NCBI RefSeq assembly: GCF_005080685.1
Contig: NZ_CP039371.1
Location: 2,976,001-3,040,000, forward strand
Direction: 5' to 3'
DNA: 64,000 bases
Origin: Pseudomonas putida
Lineage (GTDB): Bacteria > Pseudomonadota > Gammaproteobacteria > Pseudomonadales > Pseudomonadaceae
Shown one piece after another: positions 1-9,928 of the stretch. A program made the translations under genes and the position numbers. The notes below the pieces were generated by a model. It worked only from the letters and a program-made list of their open reading frames with translations, was not told where the DNA came from and did no database searches. Position 1 is the stretch's first letter. Every line of letters begins with the position of its first letter.

Positions 1-1119
1 GCACGCGCCGGTCCATGGCATCGAAAAAGGCTTTGTAGGTGGCGTAGTCGGGGTAGTTGTAGTTCGGCTCGTCAGCGAACGACAGGTAATGGATACCCTT
101 GCCGCCCAGGGCCACGGTGCCGGCGAGCCAGGCATCCAGGCCCTTGAAACTCTGGTCGTCGATGGCCAGGTCGGCCTTGCGCCCGCTGGCGGCGAGCAGG
201 GTGATGTTCTGGTCGATCTTGCCGCGCTCCTGGTAGAAGCGCCGGAACGCATCCTCGTAGTGGGGGCGAGCGGCAAGGATGTCGACTGAACTGTAGAAGC
301 CTGCTGCCTTGGGTTGCAAGGCATCCAGGGCGGCGTAGCTTTCCGGTGGGGGCAGCACGTAGGGTAGGGCGACGCCCAGATGTGGCGTGGGCCCGAGCTG
401 CTCGCCATGCAGGGTCAATTCGGTGCGGCCATCTTCCTGCCGCAGCGCTTGCAGGTGCTCCGGTCGCTGGGCGAACAGGTTGGCGCTGCCATCGAGCCAG
501 AAGGCCGCCTTGCCGCTGCCCTGCAGGCGCAGGCGCCAGGTCTGGTCCTGGTCGGACACCGGCAGTTCGAGGCGATCGAAGCGTGGGTAGTCGGGGTAGG
601 GCGTGAGTTTCAGTTTGAGTCGTTTGGCGTCGCCCAGGCGTTGCGCCTGCAAGGCGCGCACACCACCGAAGTACTTGCCGCCGAGCACTGCATGCTCGCC
701 GGCGCGCACCTTGAAGTACAGCTCGACATCACGGCTGACCTCTGCGCTGAAATGCACCTTGGCCGGCTCGAACAGTGCCACGGTGCTGTCGTCGTGCTCG
801 AAGCGGTAGCGCCGGAAGCTATAACCCGGTACCTCGACGCGATAACTGCTGCGGCTGGCCGGCAGCGGCCAGTTCTGCAGACCGTGGCCCTCGCTTGCGG
901 GGATGAACCGCTCGGCGCGCAACTGGCCCTGGCCGTCGAGCAGGTAGAGGTGCTCTTCGTTGGCACTGGTCTGCCACGCCGGCACCCAGGTCACATGCAG
1001 GGTATCGGCGCGGCCGGGTTGCAGATACAGGCTGCCATCGCGCACATCGCCCCAGCGCATGGGGCCGCCTGGGCAAGACTGGCGAAAGCGAACAGCGTCA
1101 GGGCAAGGATGGGTTTCAT
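1..1119 (-). CDS. Secreted glycoside-hydrolase-like protein, frameshifted at 5' end and truncated by window edge
   Basis: The minus strand is open from 1060 to the window edge and encodes a protein starting MRWGDVRDGSLYLQPG, with beta-sandwich-like sequence followed by what looks like the beginning of a TIM barrel (motif SFADEPNYNYPDY, a DEP acid/base-like signature). A clean signal peptide (MKPILALTLFAFASLAQAA, ATG at 1119) lies immediately upstream but in another frame. One extra base in the run of four C residues (1061-1064, G on the plus strand) would join the two into AQAAP-MRWGD. I infer a secreted or periplasmic polysaccharide-active protein; the family is not identified. Two membrane acyltransferases follow divergently, which fits exopolysaccharide work. 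The frameshift may be real or a sequencing error. The C-terminus lies outside the window. Confidence 0.55.
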
Positions 1120-1417
1120 GGGCTTTCGCTCGCGCACGGACAGTAAAGTGTTAATGGGCTGAAACAGCGCTAAAGATTAGTTGTTTATTTGCTGGGCGCG
1201 CGGCGTTATTTGTTTCAACTTGCTGCATTGATGTTGCACTTCGCCAGTTTCACGGCGCCAATAAATAATGGCTTTAAAGTTAGCGGGGGCGCTTGCTCTT
1301 TGCGTCTGCGCTGCTAGTGTCATCGCGGTGTTTGAGTTTTATAAATCCCCGCCGTCGCCATTTTTATGGCGAACGAATATTTGACGATGGAAGGTTATTT
1401 GAATCGAGGGATCGACA
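1120..1417. promoter_or_regulatory. Divergent upstream region of the GH-like and acyltransferase genes
   Basis: This roughly 300-base region is clearly richer in A and T than its surroundings and separates two divergent genes, so it should hold both promoters. A small perfect inverted repeat, TCGCCA and TGGCGA around a six-base loop (1355-1372), sits about 45 bases before the acyltransferase start and could be an operator or a leader hairpin. No convincing -35/-10 pair was identified. Confidence 0.35.
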
Positions 1418-2554
1418 ATGCACGCAGGCCTTAGATTCCAAGCCCTGGACAGCTTTCGTGGATTGTTCGCCATTGCCGTTGTTTTCTATCATTTGCGGGT
1501 CAGCGAAAGTATTACCGAGTGGGCGTTCTTTCGTAATGCCGAAGTCTTCGTGGCCTTCTTCTTCGTGCTCAGTGGCTTCGTATTGACGCATGCTTACGCC
1601 GCGCGCGCCGCCTTTCAGTTTCGCACCTTCTTTATCGCCCGGACCTTCCGCCTGCTACCGTTGCACCTGTTCATGCTCGGTGTCTTCATCCTGCTCGAGT
1701 GCGGCCGCTATGTGGCCTATGAACAGGGCATGGTATTCAACAACGTGCCGTTCACCGAGCGTTTCGCGCCGTCGCAGATCCTGCCCAATGCTGTGCTGCT
1801 GCAATCCTGGACGCACTTGAGCAACCCGTTGTCGTTCAATTACCCGTCCTGGAGCATCAGCATCGAGTACTACACCTACATGCTGTTCGCCCTGATCCTG
1901 GTCGGCGCGGCCAGGCTGCGGCAGTGGATCTGGGCGACCCTGGCCGTAGTGGCCCTGGCGCTGATCTACAGCGGCAACACGTTCTTCACCATCGAAGCCC
2001 TGCGGGGCCTGGCGTACTTCTTCACGGGTTGCCTGGCCTACGCCGTGCATCGTTACCTGACCCACGCATGGCAGCCGGGATACTGGGCGCTGACCGCGTT
2101 GGAGGCGATTTCGGTGCTGGCGGTACTGCTGTTCGTGGTCAACGACTTCGACGCCAAGGCGATGGTCGCCAGCCCGCTGTTTGGCAGCGTCATCCTGGTG
2201 TTCGCCCATGATGGCGGCGCCTTGTCGCGGTTGTTGTGCGGGCGTGGCTTCAGTCTGCTGGGCAAGTTGTCGTACTCGATCTACCTGACCCATGCGGCCA
2301 TCCTGTTCTGCGTCGTGTCGGCGTTCATGGTGGCGGCCAAGGTACTGGGCATGGACATCACGCCGGTGCTCGATGGCACCCGTTTCCTCGATACCGGCGA
2401 TGTGCTGGGTAACAACCTGGTCGCCCTGTCGGTCGTGGCCAGTGTGGTGGTGGTTTCGATGTTCACCTACCGCTATGTGGAATTGACCGGGCAAGCCGCC
2501 GGCCAGGCGCTGATCGGGACGCGCCCGAATGAACCGGCCCTGAACCAGCGCTAG
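1418..2554 (+). CDS. Acyltransferase 3 family membrane protein
   Basis: A 378-residue polytopic membrane protein of the acyltransferase-3 (OafA/NodX-like) family, which transfers acyl groups such as acetyl to sugars of surface or exported polysaccharides. The N-terminus carries the family hallmark (LDSFRGLFAIAVVFYHL, with the R and H of the RG...H motif), followed by about ten hydrophobic segments. The stretch NYPSWSISIEYYTY matches the conserved WS(L/I)E region. The start at 1418 is preceded by GAGGG at a good distance. A second family member begins 35 bases downstream on the same strand, so the two are probably cotranscribed. The acceptor sugar is unknown. Confidence 0.85.
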   Translation: MHAGLRFQALDSFRGLFAIAVVFYHLRVSESITEWAFFRNAEVFVAFFFVLSGFVLTHAYAARAAFQFRTFFIARTFRLLPLHLFMLGVFILLECGRYVAYEQGMVFNNVPFTERFAPSQILPNAVLLQSWTHLSNPLSFNYPSWSISIEYYTYMLFALILVGAARLRQWIWATLAVVALALIYSGNTFFTIEALRGLAYFFTGCLAYAVHRYLTHAWQPGYWALTALEAISVLAVLLFVVNDFDAKAMVASPLFGSVILVFAHDGGALSRLLCGRGFSLLGKLSYSIYLTHAAILFCVVSAFMVAAKVLGMDITPVLDGTRFLDTGDVLGNNLVALSVVASVVVVSMFTYRYVELTGQAAGQALIGTRPNEPALNQR

Positions 2555-2589
2555 CCCATAACCTACCCATTCCAAGCAGGGTTGCCATC

Positions 2590-3645
2590 ATGAATCCGCC
2601 TGTCGACAAACTGGACAGCATCCAGATGCTGCGCGCCATCGCGGCGCTCGCCGTGGTGTTCTTCCACATCCCGCTGTTTCGCAATGGCGATTGGGGCGTG
2701 GACATCTTCTTCGTGATCAGTGGCTTCATCATGGCCATGGTCACCGCGGGCTCCAGCCGCCACTTCTTCGGCAAACGGCTGATCCGCGTGGTACCGCTGT
2801 ACTGGCTGGGGACCCTTGGGGTGTTCGCCGTGGCGCTGCTGCTACCGAGCTTGCTGGACAACACCACGGCCGATGCCGCAGGCCTGGTCAAGTCGCTGCT
2901 GTTCATTCCGTACCAGAAGGGCGGCTACGTACAGCCGTTGCTGTACCTGGGCTGGACGCTGAACTACGAAATGTTCTTCTATGCCGTGTTCGCGTTGTCC
3001 ATGGCGATCAGCCAGCGGCACCGACTGGTGATCTGCTCGTGCCTGCTGATGGGGTTGGTAGTGCTAGGCCAGGTCGTGACGTTCGAGGCCTTGCTGGCGC
3101 GCTTCTACACCCAGGAGATCCTGGCCGAGTTCGTCCTCGGCATGGGCTGCTACGCGTTATACGCACGCACTTCGGCCTGGCGTCAGCATGGCATGGCGCG
3201 CAGCGCTCGGGGGGCGTTGCTGCTGGTCGGGCTGGTGGCCCTGGTATACATGCCATTGGCCGGCACGCTGGCAGCCTTGATGGGGCGCACGCTGGGTTGG
3301 GGCGTGCCGGCGGCACTGATCCTGCTGACCTGCGTGCAAGGGCTGGCGGGCATTCGCCTACCAGCGCTGGTGGTGCTGCTCGGTGATGCCAGCTATTCGC
3401 TGTATCTGTTTCATCCCTATGTGCTGAAGGTCTTCAACAAGGTCTTCCACGTGTTCGACAGCCGCGGGCTGCTGGCCTACGTGATGACGCCGGTGAGCAT
3501 CGCCTTGTGCTGCGCGGTGGCTATCGGCGTCTATCGGTTGGTCGAGGTGCCCCTGACCCGCTGGTTGCGGGCCAGGTTCATCGAGCGGTCGCGGGTCACG
3601 CCTCAGCCGGCGCCCACCACCATCGACGTGAACGGCGCGACGTAG
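2590..3645 (+). CDS. Acyltransferase 3 family membrane protein
   Basis: A 351-residue relative of the preceding gene with the same membrane acyltransferase-3 architecture: LDSIQMLRAIAALAVVFFHI at the N-terminus (R and H conserved), FFVISGFIM, a WTLNYEMFFY motif equivalent to WSLE, and about ten membrane segments. It probably O-acylates a polysaccharide together with its neighbour. The pair is not a simple duplication, since their sequences differ over most of the length. The last 43 bases overlap the 3' end of the convergent lactate-permease-family gene, leaving no room for a terminator between them. Confidence 0.85.
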   Translation: MNPPVDKLDSIQMLRAIAALAVVFFHIPLFRNGDWGVDIFFVISGFIMAMVTAGSSRHFFGKRLIRVVPLYWLGTLGVFAVALLLPSLLDNTTADAAGLVKSLLFIPYQKGGYVQPLLYLGWTLNYEMFFYAVFALSMAISQRHRLVICSCLLMGLVVLGQVVTFEALLARFYTQEILAEFVLGMGCYALYARTSAWRQHGMARSARGALLLVGLVALVYMPLAGTLAALMGRTLGWGVPAALILLTCVQGLAGIRLPALVVLLGDASYSLYLFHPYVLKVFNKVFHVFDSRGLLAYVMTPVSIALCCAVAIGVYRLVEVPLTRWLRARFIERSRVTPQPAPTTIDVNGAT

Positions 3646-5360
3646 GCCTGCAGGGTGACCAGGGCACCCACCAGGATCGCCAGGATCACCGAGTGGAAGA
3701 ACACGTAGCGTAAGATCTCGCCTTCATGGCCATACCAGCGGGTGGCGGTGGAGGCGACGACGATGGACTGCGCATCGACCATCTTGCCCATCACGCCACC
3801 GGAGCTGTTGGCTGCGGCCATCAGTATCGGGCTCAGCCCAAGCTGTTCGGCAGTGACCCGTTGCAGGCCACCGAACAACACGTTGGATGCCGTGTCCGAG
3901 CCCGTCAGTGCCACGCCCAGCCAGCCAAGCAATGTGCCGAACATCGGGTAGAAGATGCCGGTGGCGGCGAACGCCAGCCCCATGGTCGCATCCAGCCCCG
4001 AGTAGCGGGTCAGGAAGCCTAGCGCGAGCATGGCGACGATGGTGATCAGCGAGTAGCGCACCACCCACAACGTGCGCAGGTACTGCTGAGCCAGCGCCAA
4101 CGGCGAATACCCCATCAGCAACCCACCAAGGATCGCCGCGAGGAAGATGCCGCTACCGGTGGCGGTCAGCCAGGTGAACTTGTACTGGGCGTCTTCCTTC
4201 TTCGGCGTAGCCACCACGGGTGGGACTTTTTCTATCTGCTGGTGGATCGCATCGAAGGTGAACACCGGGGCGAACACCGGGTTGGCCTCACGCATCGGCT
4301 TGCCTTGCGGGTCGAGCATCGCCACGCCGGTCGCGGGGTCGAGTACCGCACGGGTATCGAACAGATTCTTGAAGCTGGCCGTGCCCCAGGCGAAGACGAA
4401 TACCGTCAGGATGATCCACGGCATCCAGGCCTTGAGCACGCTGCGCTGGTCGCTGGCGGTGAAGGTCGTGGCGCCTGAGGGGCTGTCGTCGGCCTCTACC
4501 TTGGAGTTGTCGACACGCCCGGTCAACGCCGCCGAGGTGTGCACGTTGGCCGGCTTCCATACCCGCAGGAAGCCCGTCAGGCAGGCCATTGAAATCAGCG
4601 CCGCGATGACGTCGACCAGCATTGGCCCGTGGAAGTTGGACACCAGGAACTGCGGTACCGCAAAGCTGACGCCGGCGACCAGGATCGCTGGCCACACTTC
4701 GAGCATCTTGCGCCATCCGGCGAAGGCCCAGATCAGCCAGAACGGCACGATCACCGAGAAGAACGGCAACTGCCTGCCGACCATCGCCGACAGCGCCATC
4801 TCGTCCAGGCCAGTGACCTTGGCCAGGGTGATGATCGGCGTGCCCAGCGCGCCGAAGGCCACGGGCGCGGTATTGGCGATCAGCGCCAGCCCAGAGGCGG
4901 CCAGGGGCGAGAAGCCAAGGCCGATCAGGATCGCCCCGGTCACCGCCACCGGCGTGCCGAACCCCGCCGCGCCCTCGAAGAAGGCACCGAAGCAGAAGGC
5001 GATCAGCAGCAGTTGCAGGCGGCGGTCGTCGGTAATGCGCGCCAGGGAGTCTTGCAGCACCTTGAACGAGCCGTTCTCGGTGGTGAGGCGGTGCAGGAAA
5101 ATGATGTTGAGGACGATCCAGCCGATCGGCAGCAAGCCGTTGGCCGCACCGTACAGTGCCGCCGAACCTGCCATGTTGGCAGGCATGTCGAAGGCCAGGA
5201 TCGAGATCAACAACGCCGAGCCCAGGGCGAGCAACGCGGCGATATGGGCTTTGATGTGGAAGAAGGCCAACGCCGCGAGCATGACCACCACCGGGACGGC
5301 GGCCATGAGCGTAGAGAGCCAGGGACTTGCGAAGGGATCGTAGATTTGCTGCCAGACCAT
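3603..5360 (-). CDS. lldP: L-lactate permease family transporter
   Basis: A 585-residue inner-membrane carrier of the LldP/GlcA family, which imports L-lactate, D-lactate or glycolate with protons. Conserved blocks include FGAFFEGAAGFGTPVAVTGA, NTAPVAFGALGTP and SSGGVMGKMVDAQSI near the C-terminus. It is somewhat longer than the usual 550-565 residues because of a hydrophilic insert around residues 270-370. No lactate dehydrogenase genes (lldD, dld) are next to it, so it may be a second copy or have another 2-hydroxyacid substrate. The start at 5360 (MVWQQIYDPF) matches the family N-terminus. Confidence 0.85.
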   Translation of the reverse strand: MVWQQIYDPFASPWLSTLMAAVPVVVMLAALAFFHIKAHIAALLALGSALLISILAFDMPANMAGSAALYGAANGLLPIGWIVLNIIFLHRLTTENGSFKVLQDSLARITDDRRLQLLLIAFCFGAFFEGAAGFGTPVAVTGAILIGLGFSPLAASGLALIANTAPVAFGALGTPIITLAKVTGLDEMALSAMVGRQLPFFSVIVPFWLIWAFAGWRKMLEVWPAILVAGVSFAVPQFLVSNFHGPMLVDVIAALISMACLTGFLRVWKPANVHTSAALTGRVDNSKVEADDSPSGATTFTASDQRSVLKAWMPWIILTVFVFAWGTASFKNLFDTRAVLDPATGVAMLDPQGKPMREANPVFAPVFTFDAIHQQIEKVPPVVATPKKEDAQYKFTWLTATGSGIFLAAILGGLLMGYSPLALAQQYLRTLWVVRYSLITIVAMLALGFLTRYSGLDATMGLAFAATGIFYPMFGTLLGWLGVALTGSDTASNVLFGGLQRVTAEQLGLSPILMAAANSSGGVMGKMVDAQSIVVASTATRWYGHEGEILRYVFFHSVILAILVGALVTLQAYVAPFTSMVVGAG

Positions 5361-5510
5361 TTGCCACCTCGGTTGTTGTTATTTGAGGTATCGCGATTTT
5401 TGGGCAGACGGCATGAAGGGATGCCAGGGGGGAGTATAGAAAGGATTTCTGTTTGGGTTCTCAGGAGGGAGTGGGTGGGCATTGGGGGTTGGCGGGAGGG
5501 AGGTGGTGGC

Positions 5511-5546
5511 GCGTAAATCGAGCGCCGCCCGCGCGGCGCATCGCGA
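5511..5546. repeat. Truncated copy of the GC-rich REP-like element
   Basis: A 36-base partial copy of the element found in full at 5571-5632. It shares the core ATCGAGCGCCGCCCGCGCGG and the following CGCATCGCGA, but stops before the AGGCCGCTCCCACA part. It lies in the same orientation as the full copy. Confidence 0.7.
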
Positions 5547-5570
5547 AGTGTGCGCTGGAGAGGTGTGGTG

Positions 5571-5632
5571 CCGCATATATCGAGCGCCGCCCGCGCGGCG
5601 CATCGCGACGCAAGGCCGCTCCCACATTTGTT
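5571..5632 (+). repeat. REP-like element, left arm of a large inverted repeat
   Basis: A 62-base element ending in AAGGCCGCTCCCACATTTGTT. Its reverse complement recurs at 5775-5836 with one mismatch. The element itself contains a GC-rich dyad (GCCGCCCGCGCGGCG), typical of extragenic palindromes in the P. putida group. Confidence 0.8.
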
Positions 5633-5774
5633 GCAACGTGCCACTGTCTGTCAGGCCATGGTTGTTCGCCTTTGGGGGCACCACGGAATATCGGGGTGCG
5701 CCCTGCGCCAACACAGATATCGCACCGGGCCCGCCAGGCTGACCACCATGGCCTACCAGACAAAATTGGCCCGA

Positions 5775-5836
5775 AACAAATGTGGGAGCGGCCTTGCGTC
5801 GCGATGCGCCGCGCGGGCGGCGCTCGATTTATGCGG
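5775..5836 (-). repeat. REP-like element, right arm of a large inverted repeat
   Basis: The inverted partner of the element at 5571-5632, with 61 of 62 positions matching and a 142-base spacer between the arms. It lies just past the 3' end of the UvrA-like gene and may act as a transcription terminator or transcript stabiliser. Confidence 0.8.
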
Positions 5837-5861
5837 CGCTACCAATCCACAGACGAGCCCC

Positions 5862-8378
5862 TTACAAGGCCCGGGCCAGGAATGCCGCCGTCCGGCTCCG
5901 CTCACAACGCGCCACGTCCCCTGGCGTGCCACTGACCACCACAGTGCCCCCGGCATCCCCGGCCCCCGGGCCAATGTCGATGACCCAATCGCTCTGCGCC
6001 ACCACGCGCATGTCGTGTTCGACCACGACCACGCTATGTCCGTTGTCGACCAGGCGGTTGAGCTGCAGCAACAGGCGGTCGATGTCCTGCGGGTGCAGGC
6101 CGTTGGTGGGTTCATCCAGCACGTACAACGTCGCCCCGCGAGCGGTGCGTTGCAGCTCGGTGGCCAGTTTTATGCGCTGCGCTTCGCCGCCGGACAGTTC
6201 GGTCGCCGGCTGGCCCAGGCGCAAATAGCCCAGGCCGATGTCCTGCAGCACTTGCAGGCAACGCCGCGCTGGCGGTTGCTCGGCAAACACCGCGAGCGCC
6301 TGCTCCACGGTCAGTTGCAACACCTGGGCGATGTTCATGCCTTGCCAGGTCACTGCCAGGGTCTCGGGGTTGTAGCGGGCGCCGTGGCAGGTCGGGCAGG
6401 GCGCATAGACACTGGGCATGAACAGCAGCTCGACGCTGACGAAGCCCTCGCCCTCGCAGTTTTCGCAGCGGCCCTTGGCCACATTGAAGGAAAAGCGCCC
6501 GGCGTCGAAGCCACTGGCCTTGGCCTGCTCGGTAGCCGCGAACAATTTGCGCACGTGGTCGAACAGGCCGGTGTAGGTGGCCAGGTTGGAGCGCGGGGTT
6601 CGGCCAATGGGTTTCTGGTCGACCTGGACCAGGCGCTTGATGCCGGACAGGCCCGCCGTGATCCGGCCGCTACCGACCTGCTCTGGCTCGTCCTCGAGGC
6701 TCTGCTCGTCGGGCTCGGCCCGTTGTCCGGTGTGGCCCAGGTGGGCGCCGACCAGCTCCAGCAGGGTCTGGCTGACCAGGCTCGACTTGCCCGAGCCGGA
6801 AATACCCGTGACCGAGGTGAAGCAGCCCAGCGGAAAGCGCGCACTCAAGTCGTTCAGGTTGTTGCGGGTGATGCCTTCGAGGTGCAGCCAGTCGTCGGCT
6901 TGCCGGGGGCTCCGGGTGCTGGCTACCGGTTCGGCGAACAGGTAGGCGCGGGTGCGTGACGCCTCGACCCTGGCCAGGCCATCAGGCGCGCCGCTGTAGA
7001 GTATCTGCCCGCCGTGCTCGCCGGCTGCAGGGCCGACATCCACCAGCCAGTCGGCACGGCGCATGGTGTCCAGGTCGTGCTCTACCACGTAGACCGAGTT
7101 GCCGGCCTGCTTGAGCCGCTGCAAGGCATCGAATAGCGCTTCGCTGTCGGCCGGGTGCAGGCCGGCCGACGGCTCGTCGAGCACGTAGATCACGCCGAAC
7201 AGCTGGGAATTGAGCTGGGTGGCCAGGCGCAGGCGTTGCAGTTCACCCGACGACAGCGTTGGCGTGCTGCGCTCCAGGGCCAGATAGCCCAGGCCGAGGT
7301 CGATCAGGGTGTCGATGCGTTCGAGCAACTCGACAGCGATGCGCTGGGCGGCCAGGCGCTTTTCCAGGGTGAGGGTGTCGTCGTGCTGCTCCAGGTAGCC
7401 GGGCGCCGCCACTGCGCGGAACACCTCGGCCAGGGCCTGCAACGGCAGGCGCGACAGTTCGCCGATGTCGCGGCCGGCGAAGGTCACCGCCAGTGCCTCG
7501 CGCTTGAGCCGTTTGCCCTGGCACAGCGGGCACGGGCTGGGGCGCATGAACTGGGACACGCGCTTGCGCATCTGCGCGCTCTGCGAATGCATGAAAGTGT
7601 GCAGCACGTAGCGCCGGGCGCCGCTGAAAGTGCCCTGGTAGCTGGGCTCGAGCTTGCGCTTGAGTGCGGCGCGGGTCTGCGCCGGGGTCAGGCCGGCATA
7701 GACCGGCACGGTCGGGGTTTCTTCGGTATAGAGGATCCAATCGCGCTGCTCCTGGGGCAGGTCGCGCCAGGGCGTGTCGACGTCGTAGCCCAGGGTGACC
7801 AGGATGTCGCGCAGGTTCTGCCCCTGCCAGGCCATGGGCCAGGCGGCCACGGCGCGCTCGCGGATGGTCAGCGACGGGTCGGGCACCATGGTCGTCTCGG
7901 TCACTTCGTAGACCCGGCCCAGACCATGGCATTCGGGGCAGGCGCCCTGGGGGGTATTGGCCGAAAAGTCCTCGGCGTACAGCATCGGCTGGCCTGCCGG
8001 GTAGCTGCCGGCGCGGGAGTAGAGCATGCGGATGGAGCTGGAAAGCGTGGTCACGCTGCCCACCGACGAGCGCGCGCTGGGCGTGCCGCGCTGCTGTTGC
8101 AGGGCCACGGCGGGCGGCAGGCCTTCGATGGCGTCGACGTCCGGTACGCCGACCTGGTCGATCAGGCGCCGAGCATAAGGCGCCACCGATTCGAAGTAAC
8201 GGCGCTGGGCTTCGGCGTAGAGGGTGGAGAAGGCCAGCGAAGACTTGCCCGAGCCCGACACGCCGGTGAACACCACCAGCGCTTCGCGGGGGATGTCGAC
8301 GTCGATGTTCTTCAGGTTGTGTTCGCGGGCGCCACGCACGCGAATGAATCCGGAGGAAGCGGTGGAGCGTGGCGGCAT
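5862..8378 (-). CDS. uvrA: UvrA2-type excinuclease ABC subunit A paralogue
   Basis: An 838-residue ABC-type ATPase of the UvrA family. It has two nucleotide-binding domains: Walker [11 protein letters not shown] near residue 40 and [10 protein letters not shown] in the second half, each with its own signature ([20 protein letters not shown]) and Walker B ([22 protein letters not shown]). Zinc-finger cysteine pairs are visible ([29 protein letters not shown]). It is about 100 residues shorter than housekeeping UvrA (about 940), as in class II UvrA proteins, which lack the UvrB-binding region and are linked to drug tolerance or DNA-intercalator resistance. AAGGA lies seven bases before the start at 8378. 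Confidence 0.9.
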   Translation of the reverse strand: MPPRSTASSGFIRVRGAREHNLKNIDVDIPREALVVFTGVSGSGKSSLAFSTLYAEAQRRYFESVAPYARRLIDQVGVPDVDAIEGLPPAVALQQQRGTPSARSSVGSVTTLSSSIRMLYSRAGSYPAGQPMLYAEDFSANTPQGACPECHGLGRVYEVTETTMVPDPSLTIRERAVAAWPMAWQGQNLRDILVTLGYDVDTPWRDLPQEQRDWILYTEETPTVPVYAGLTPAQTRAALKRKLEPSYQGTFSGARRYVLHTFMHSQSAQMRKRVSQFMRPSPCPLCQGKRLKREALAVTFAGRDIGELSRLPLQALAEVFRAVAAPGYLEQHDDTLTLEKRLAAQRIAVELLERIDTLIDLGLGYLALERSTPTLSSGELQRLRLATQLNSQLFGVIYVLDEPSAGLHPADSEALFDALQRLKQAGNSVYVVEHDLDTMRRADWLVDVGPAAGEHGGQILYSGAPDGLARVEASRTRAYLFAEPVASTRSPRQADDWLHLEGITRNNLNDLSARFPLGCFTSVTGISGSGKSSLVSQTLLELVGAHLGHTGQRAEPDEQSLEDEPEQVGSGRITAGLSGIKRLVQVDQKPIGRTPRSNLATYTGLFDHVRKLFAATEQAKASGFDAGRFSFNVAKGRCENCEGEGFVSVELLFMPSVYAPCPTCHGARYNPETLAVTWQGMNIAQVLQLTVEQALAVFAEQPPARRCLQVLQDIGLGYLRLGQPATELSGGEAQRIKLATELQRTARGATLYVLDEPTNGLHPQDIDRLLLQLNRLVDNGHSVVVVEHDMRVVAQSDWVIDIGPGAGDAGGTVVVSGTPGDVARCERSRTAAFLARAL

Positions 8379-8440
8379 GGGGCAGTCCTTGGCGGTGGTG
8401 GGATCGGGCCCAAGTTAGCAGGATTCGTGGTGTCTGTGCG

Positions 8441-8473
8441 GGCCTCTTCGCGGGCAAGCCCGCTCCCACAGGT
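8441..8473. repeat. Single REP element
   Basis: The sequence TTCGCGGGCAAGCCCGCTCC with flanking bases is the typical P. putida extragenic palindrome. The same core is repeated in the array near 47 kb. It lies in the divergent region between the UvrA-like and M20 genes. Confidence 0.8.
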
Positions 8474-8655
8474 TCTCCACCGTTTTCCGGTACGGCGCCG
8501 CGAACTGAAGCAGCGCTTGTTCCACGGTACGGAACCACATCCGATTGTGCTGCCTGTCCACTCGCGCTTATCTGTGTCCAAGCACGACCTGCCTTGACCG
8601 TCGTGATCTCAAGCGAACAACAAGAACGGGACCCACCCGCGCGAGGAGATTCCCC

Positions 8656-9831
8656 ATGTTGCGACATCAGCACATCCTGGCCTGGCTGAACGATGTGGCC
8701 AGCGACCTGCACGCCATCCGCCACGATATCCACGCCCACCCCGAACTCGGCTTCGAGGAAAGCCGCACCTCGGCCCTGGTCGCTCGCCTGCTCGAGGAGT
8801 GGGGCTATGAAGTCCATACCGGTATCGGCAAGACCGGCGTGGTCGGCGTGCTGCGCAATGGCAGCAGCACGCGCAAACTGGGGCTGCGTGCCGACATGGA
8901 CGCGCTGCCCATCCATGAAGCCACCGGCGCCGCCTACAGCAGCCAGCACCACGGCTGCATGCACGCCTGCGGCCATGACGGCCACACCACCATGCTGCTC
9001 GGCGCGGCGCGTTACCTGGCCGCCACCCGGCAGTTCGACGGCACCCTGACGTTGATCTTCCAACCGGCCGAGGAGGGCCAGGGCGGCGCCGAGGCGATGC
9101 TTGCCGATGGGCTGCTGGAGCGCTTCCCCTGCGATGCGCTGTTCGGCATGCACAACATGCCGGGGCTGCCTGCGGGCCATCTTGGCTTTCGTGAAGGGCC
9201 GATGATGGCGTCCCAGGACCTGCTCACCGTGACCCTCGACGGCGTCGGTGGCCATGGTTCGATGCCGCACCTGACGGTCGATCCGCTGGTGGCCGCGGCC
9301 AGTGTGGTCATGGCGTTGCAAACCGTGGTGGCGCGCAACATCGATGCCCAGGAAGCGGCGGTGGTGACCGTTGGCGCCTTGCAGGCAGGGGAGGCGGCCA
9401 ACGTCATCCCACAGCAGGCGCTGCTGCGCCTGAGCTTGCGGGCACTGGACGCCCAGGTCCGGGCGCAGACCCTGGAACGGGTACGGGCGATCATCACGGC
9501 CCAGGCCGAGAGCTTCGGCTGCACCGCCAGTATCGAGCATCGCCCAGCCTATCCGGTGCTGGTCAACCACGCCGCAGAAAACGCCTTCGCCCACAAGGTC
9601 GGCCTGGCGTTGCTTGGGCCGGACGCAGTGGATGGCAACACCCGCAAGCTGATGGGCAGCGAGGACTTCGCCTGGATGCTCCAGCGTTGCCCGGGCGCCT
9701 ATCTGTTCATCGGCAATGGCGTGCAGCGGCCGATGGTGCACAACCCCGCCTACGACTTCAACGACGACATCCTGCTCACCGGCGCCGCTTATTGGGGCGC
9801 GTTGACCGAGAGCTGGCTCGAGCCGGCCTGA
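8656..9831 (+). CDS. M20 family amidohydrolase (hippurate-hydrolase type)
   Basis: A 391-residue cytosolic metallo-amidohydrolase of the M20D group (hippurate hydrolase, IAA-amino-acid hydrolase, N-acyl-amino-acid amidohydrolase). Visible motifs are HPELGFEE, the metal-binding LRADMDALPI, HACGHDGHTTMLLGAA, the catalytic FQPAEEGQGGA and, at the C-terminus, GSEDFAWML. It probably cleaves an N-acyl or amide bond of a small substrate. The ATG at 8656 was chosen because GAGGAGAT stands just before it; an in-frame extension upstream lacks such a site. A metabolite transporter, an amidase and an IclR regulator follow on the same strand, suggesting a catabolic operon for an amide-linked compound. Confidence 0.88.
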   Translation: MLRHQHILAWLNDVASDLHAIRHDIHAHPELGFEESRTSALVARLLEEWGYEVHTGIGKTGVVGVLRNGSSTRKLGLRADMDALPIHEATGAAYSSQHHGCMHACGHDGHTTMLLGAARYLAATRQFDGTLTLIFQPAEEGQGGAEAMLADGLLERFPCDALFGMHNMPGLPAGHLGFREGPMMASQDLLTVTLDGVGGHGSMPHLTVDPLVAAASVVMALQTVVARNIDAQEAAVVTVGALQAGEAANVIPQQALLRLSLRALDAQVRAQTLERVRAIITAQAESFGCTASIEHRPAYPVLVNHAAENAFAHKVGLALLGPDAVDGNTRKLMGSEDFAWMLQRCPGAYLFIGNGVQRPMVHNPAYDFNDDILLTGAAYWGALTESWLEPA

Positions 9832-9928
9832 TTCCCTGCATTGACGACTGCCGCTGGAAACCTGGGCGCAATCGCGCCTGGGCGATCACTTGAACGTTTC
9901 TGGCCAACAGATGGATGGAGTGTTCCGC

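Larger units (their letters stand above)
5361..5861. other. Intergenic region with REP-like repeats
   Basis: This 500-base gap holds the promoter side of the lactate-permease-family gene at its left end and three copies of a REP-like element, described separately. No coding sequence with a plausible start was found; short open frames here have the base composition of the repeats. Confidence 0.6.

Noticed and set aside
380..1162. Plus-strand open frame of 260 codons at the left edge
   Set aside because: It is antisense to the frame encoding the signal-peptide/GH-like protein, which has much better protein-like sequence.
7243..9741. Long minus-strand open frame of 832 codons
   Set aside because: It runs across parts of the UvrA-like gene in another frame and antisense to the M20 gene; both of those have clear family motifs, this one has none.
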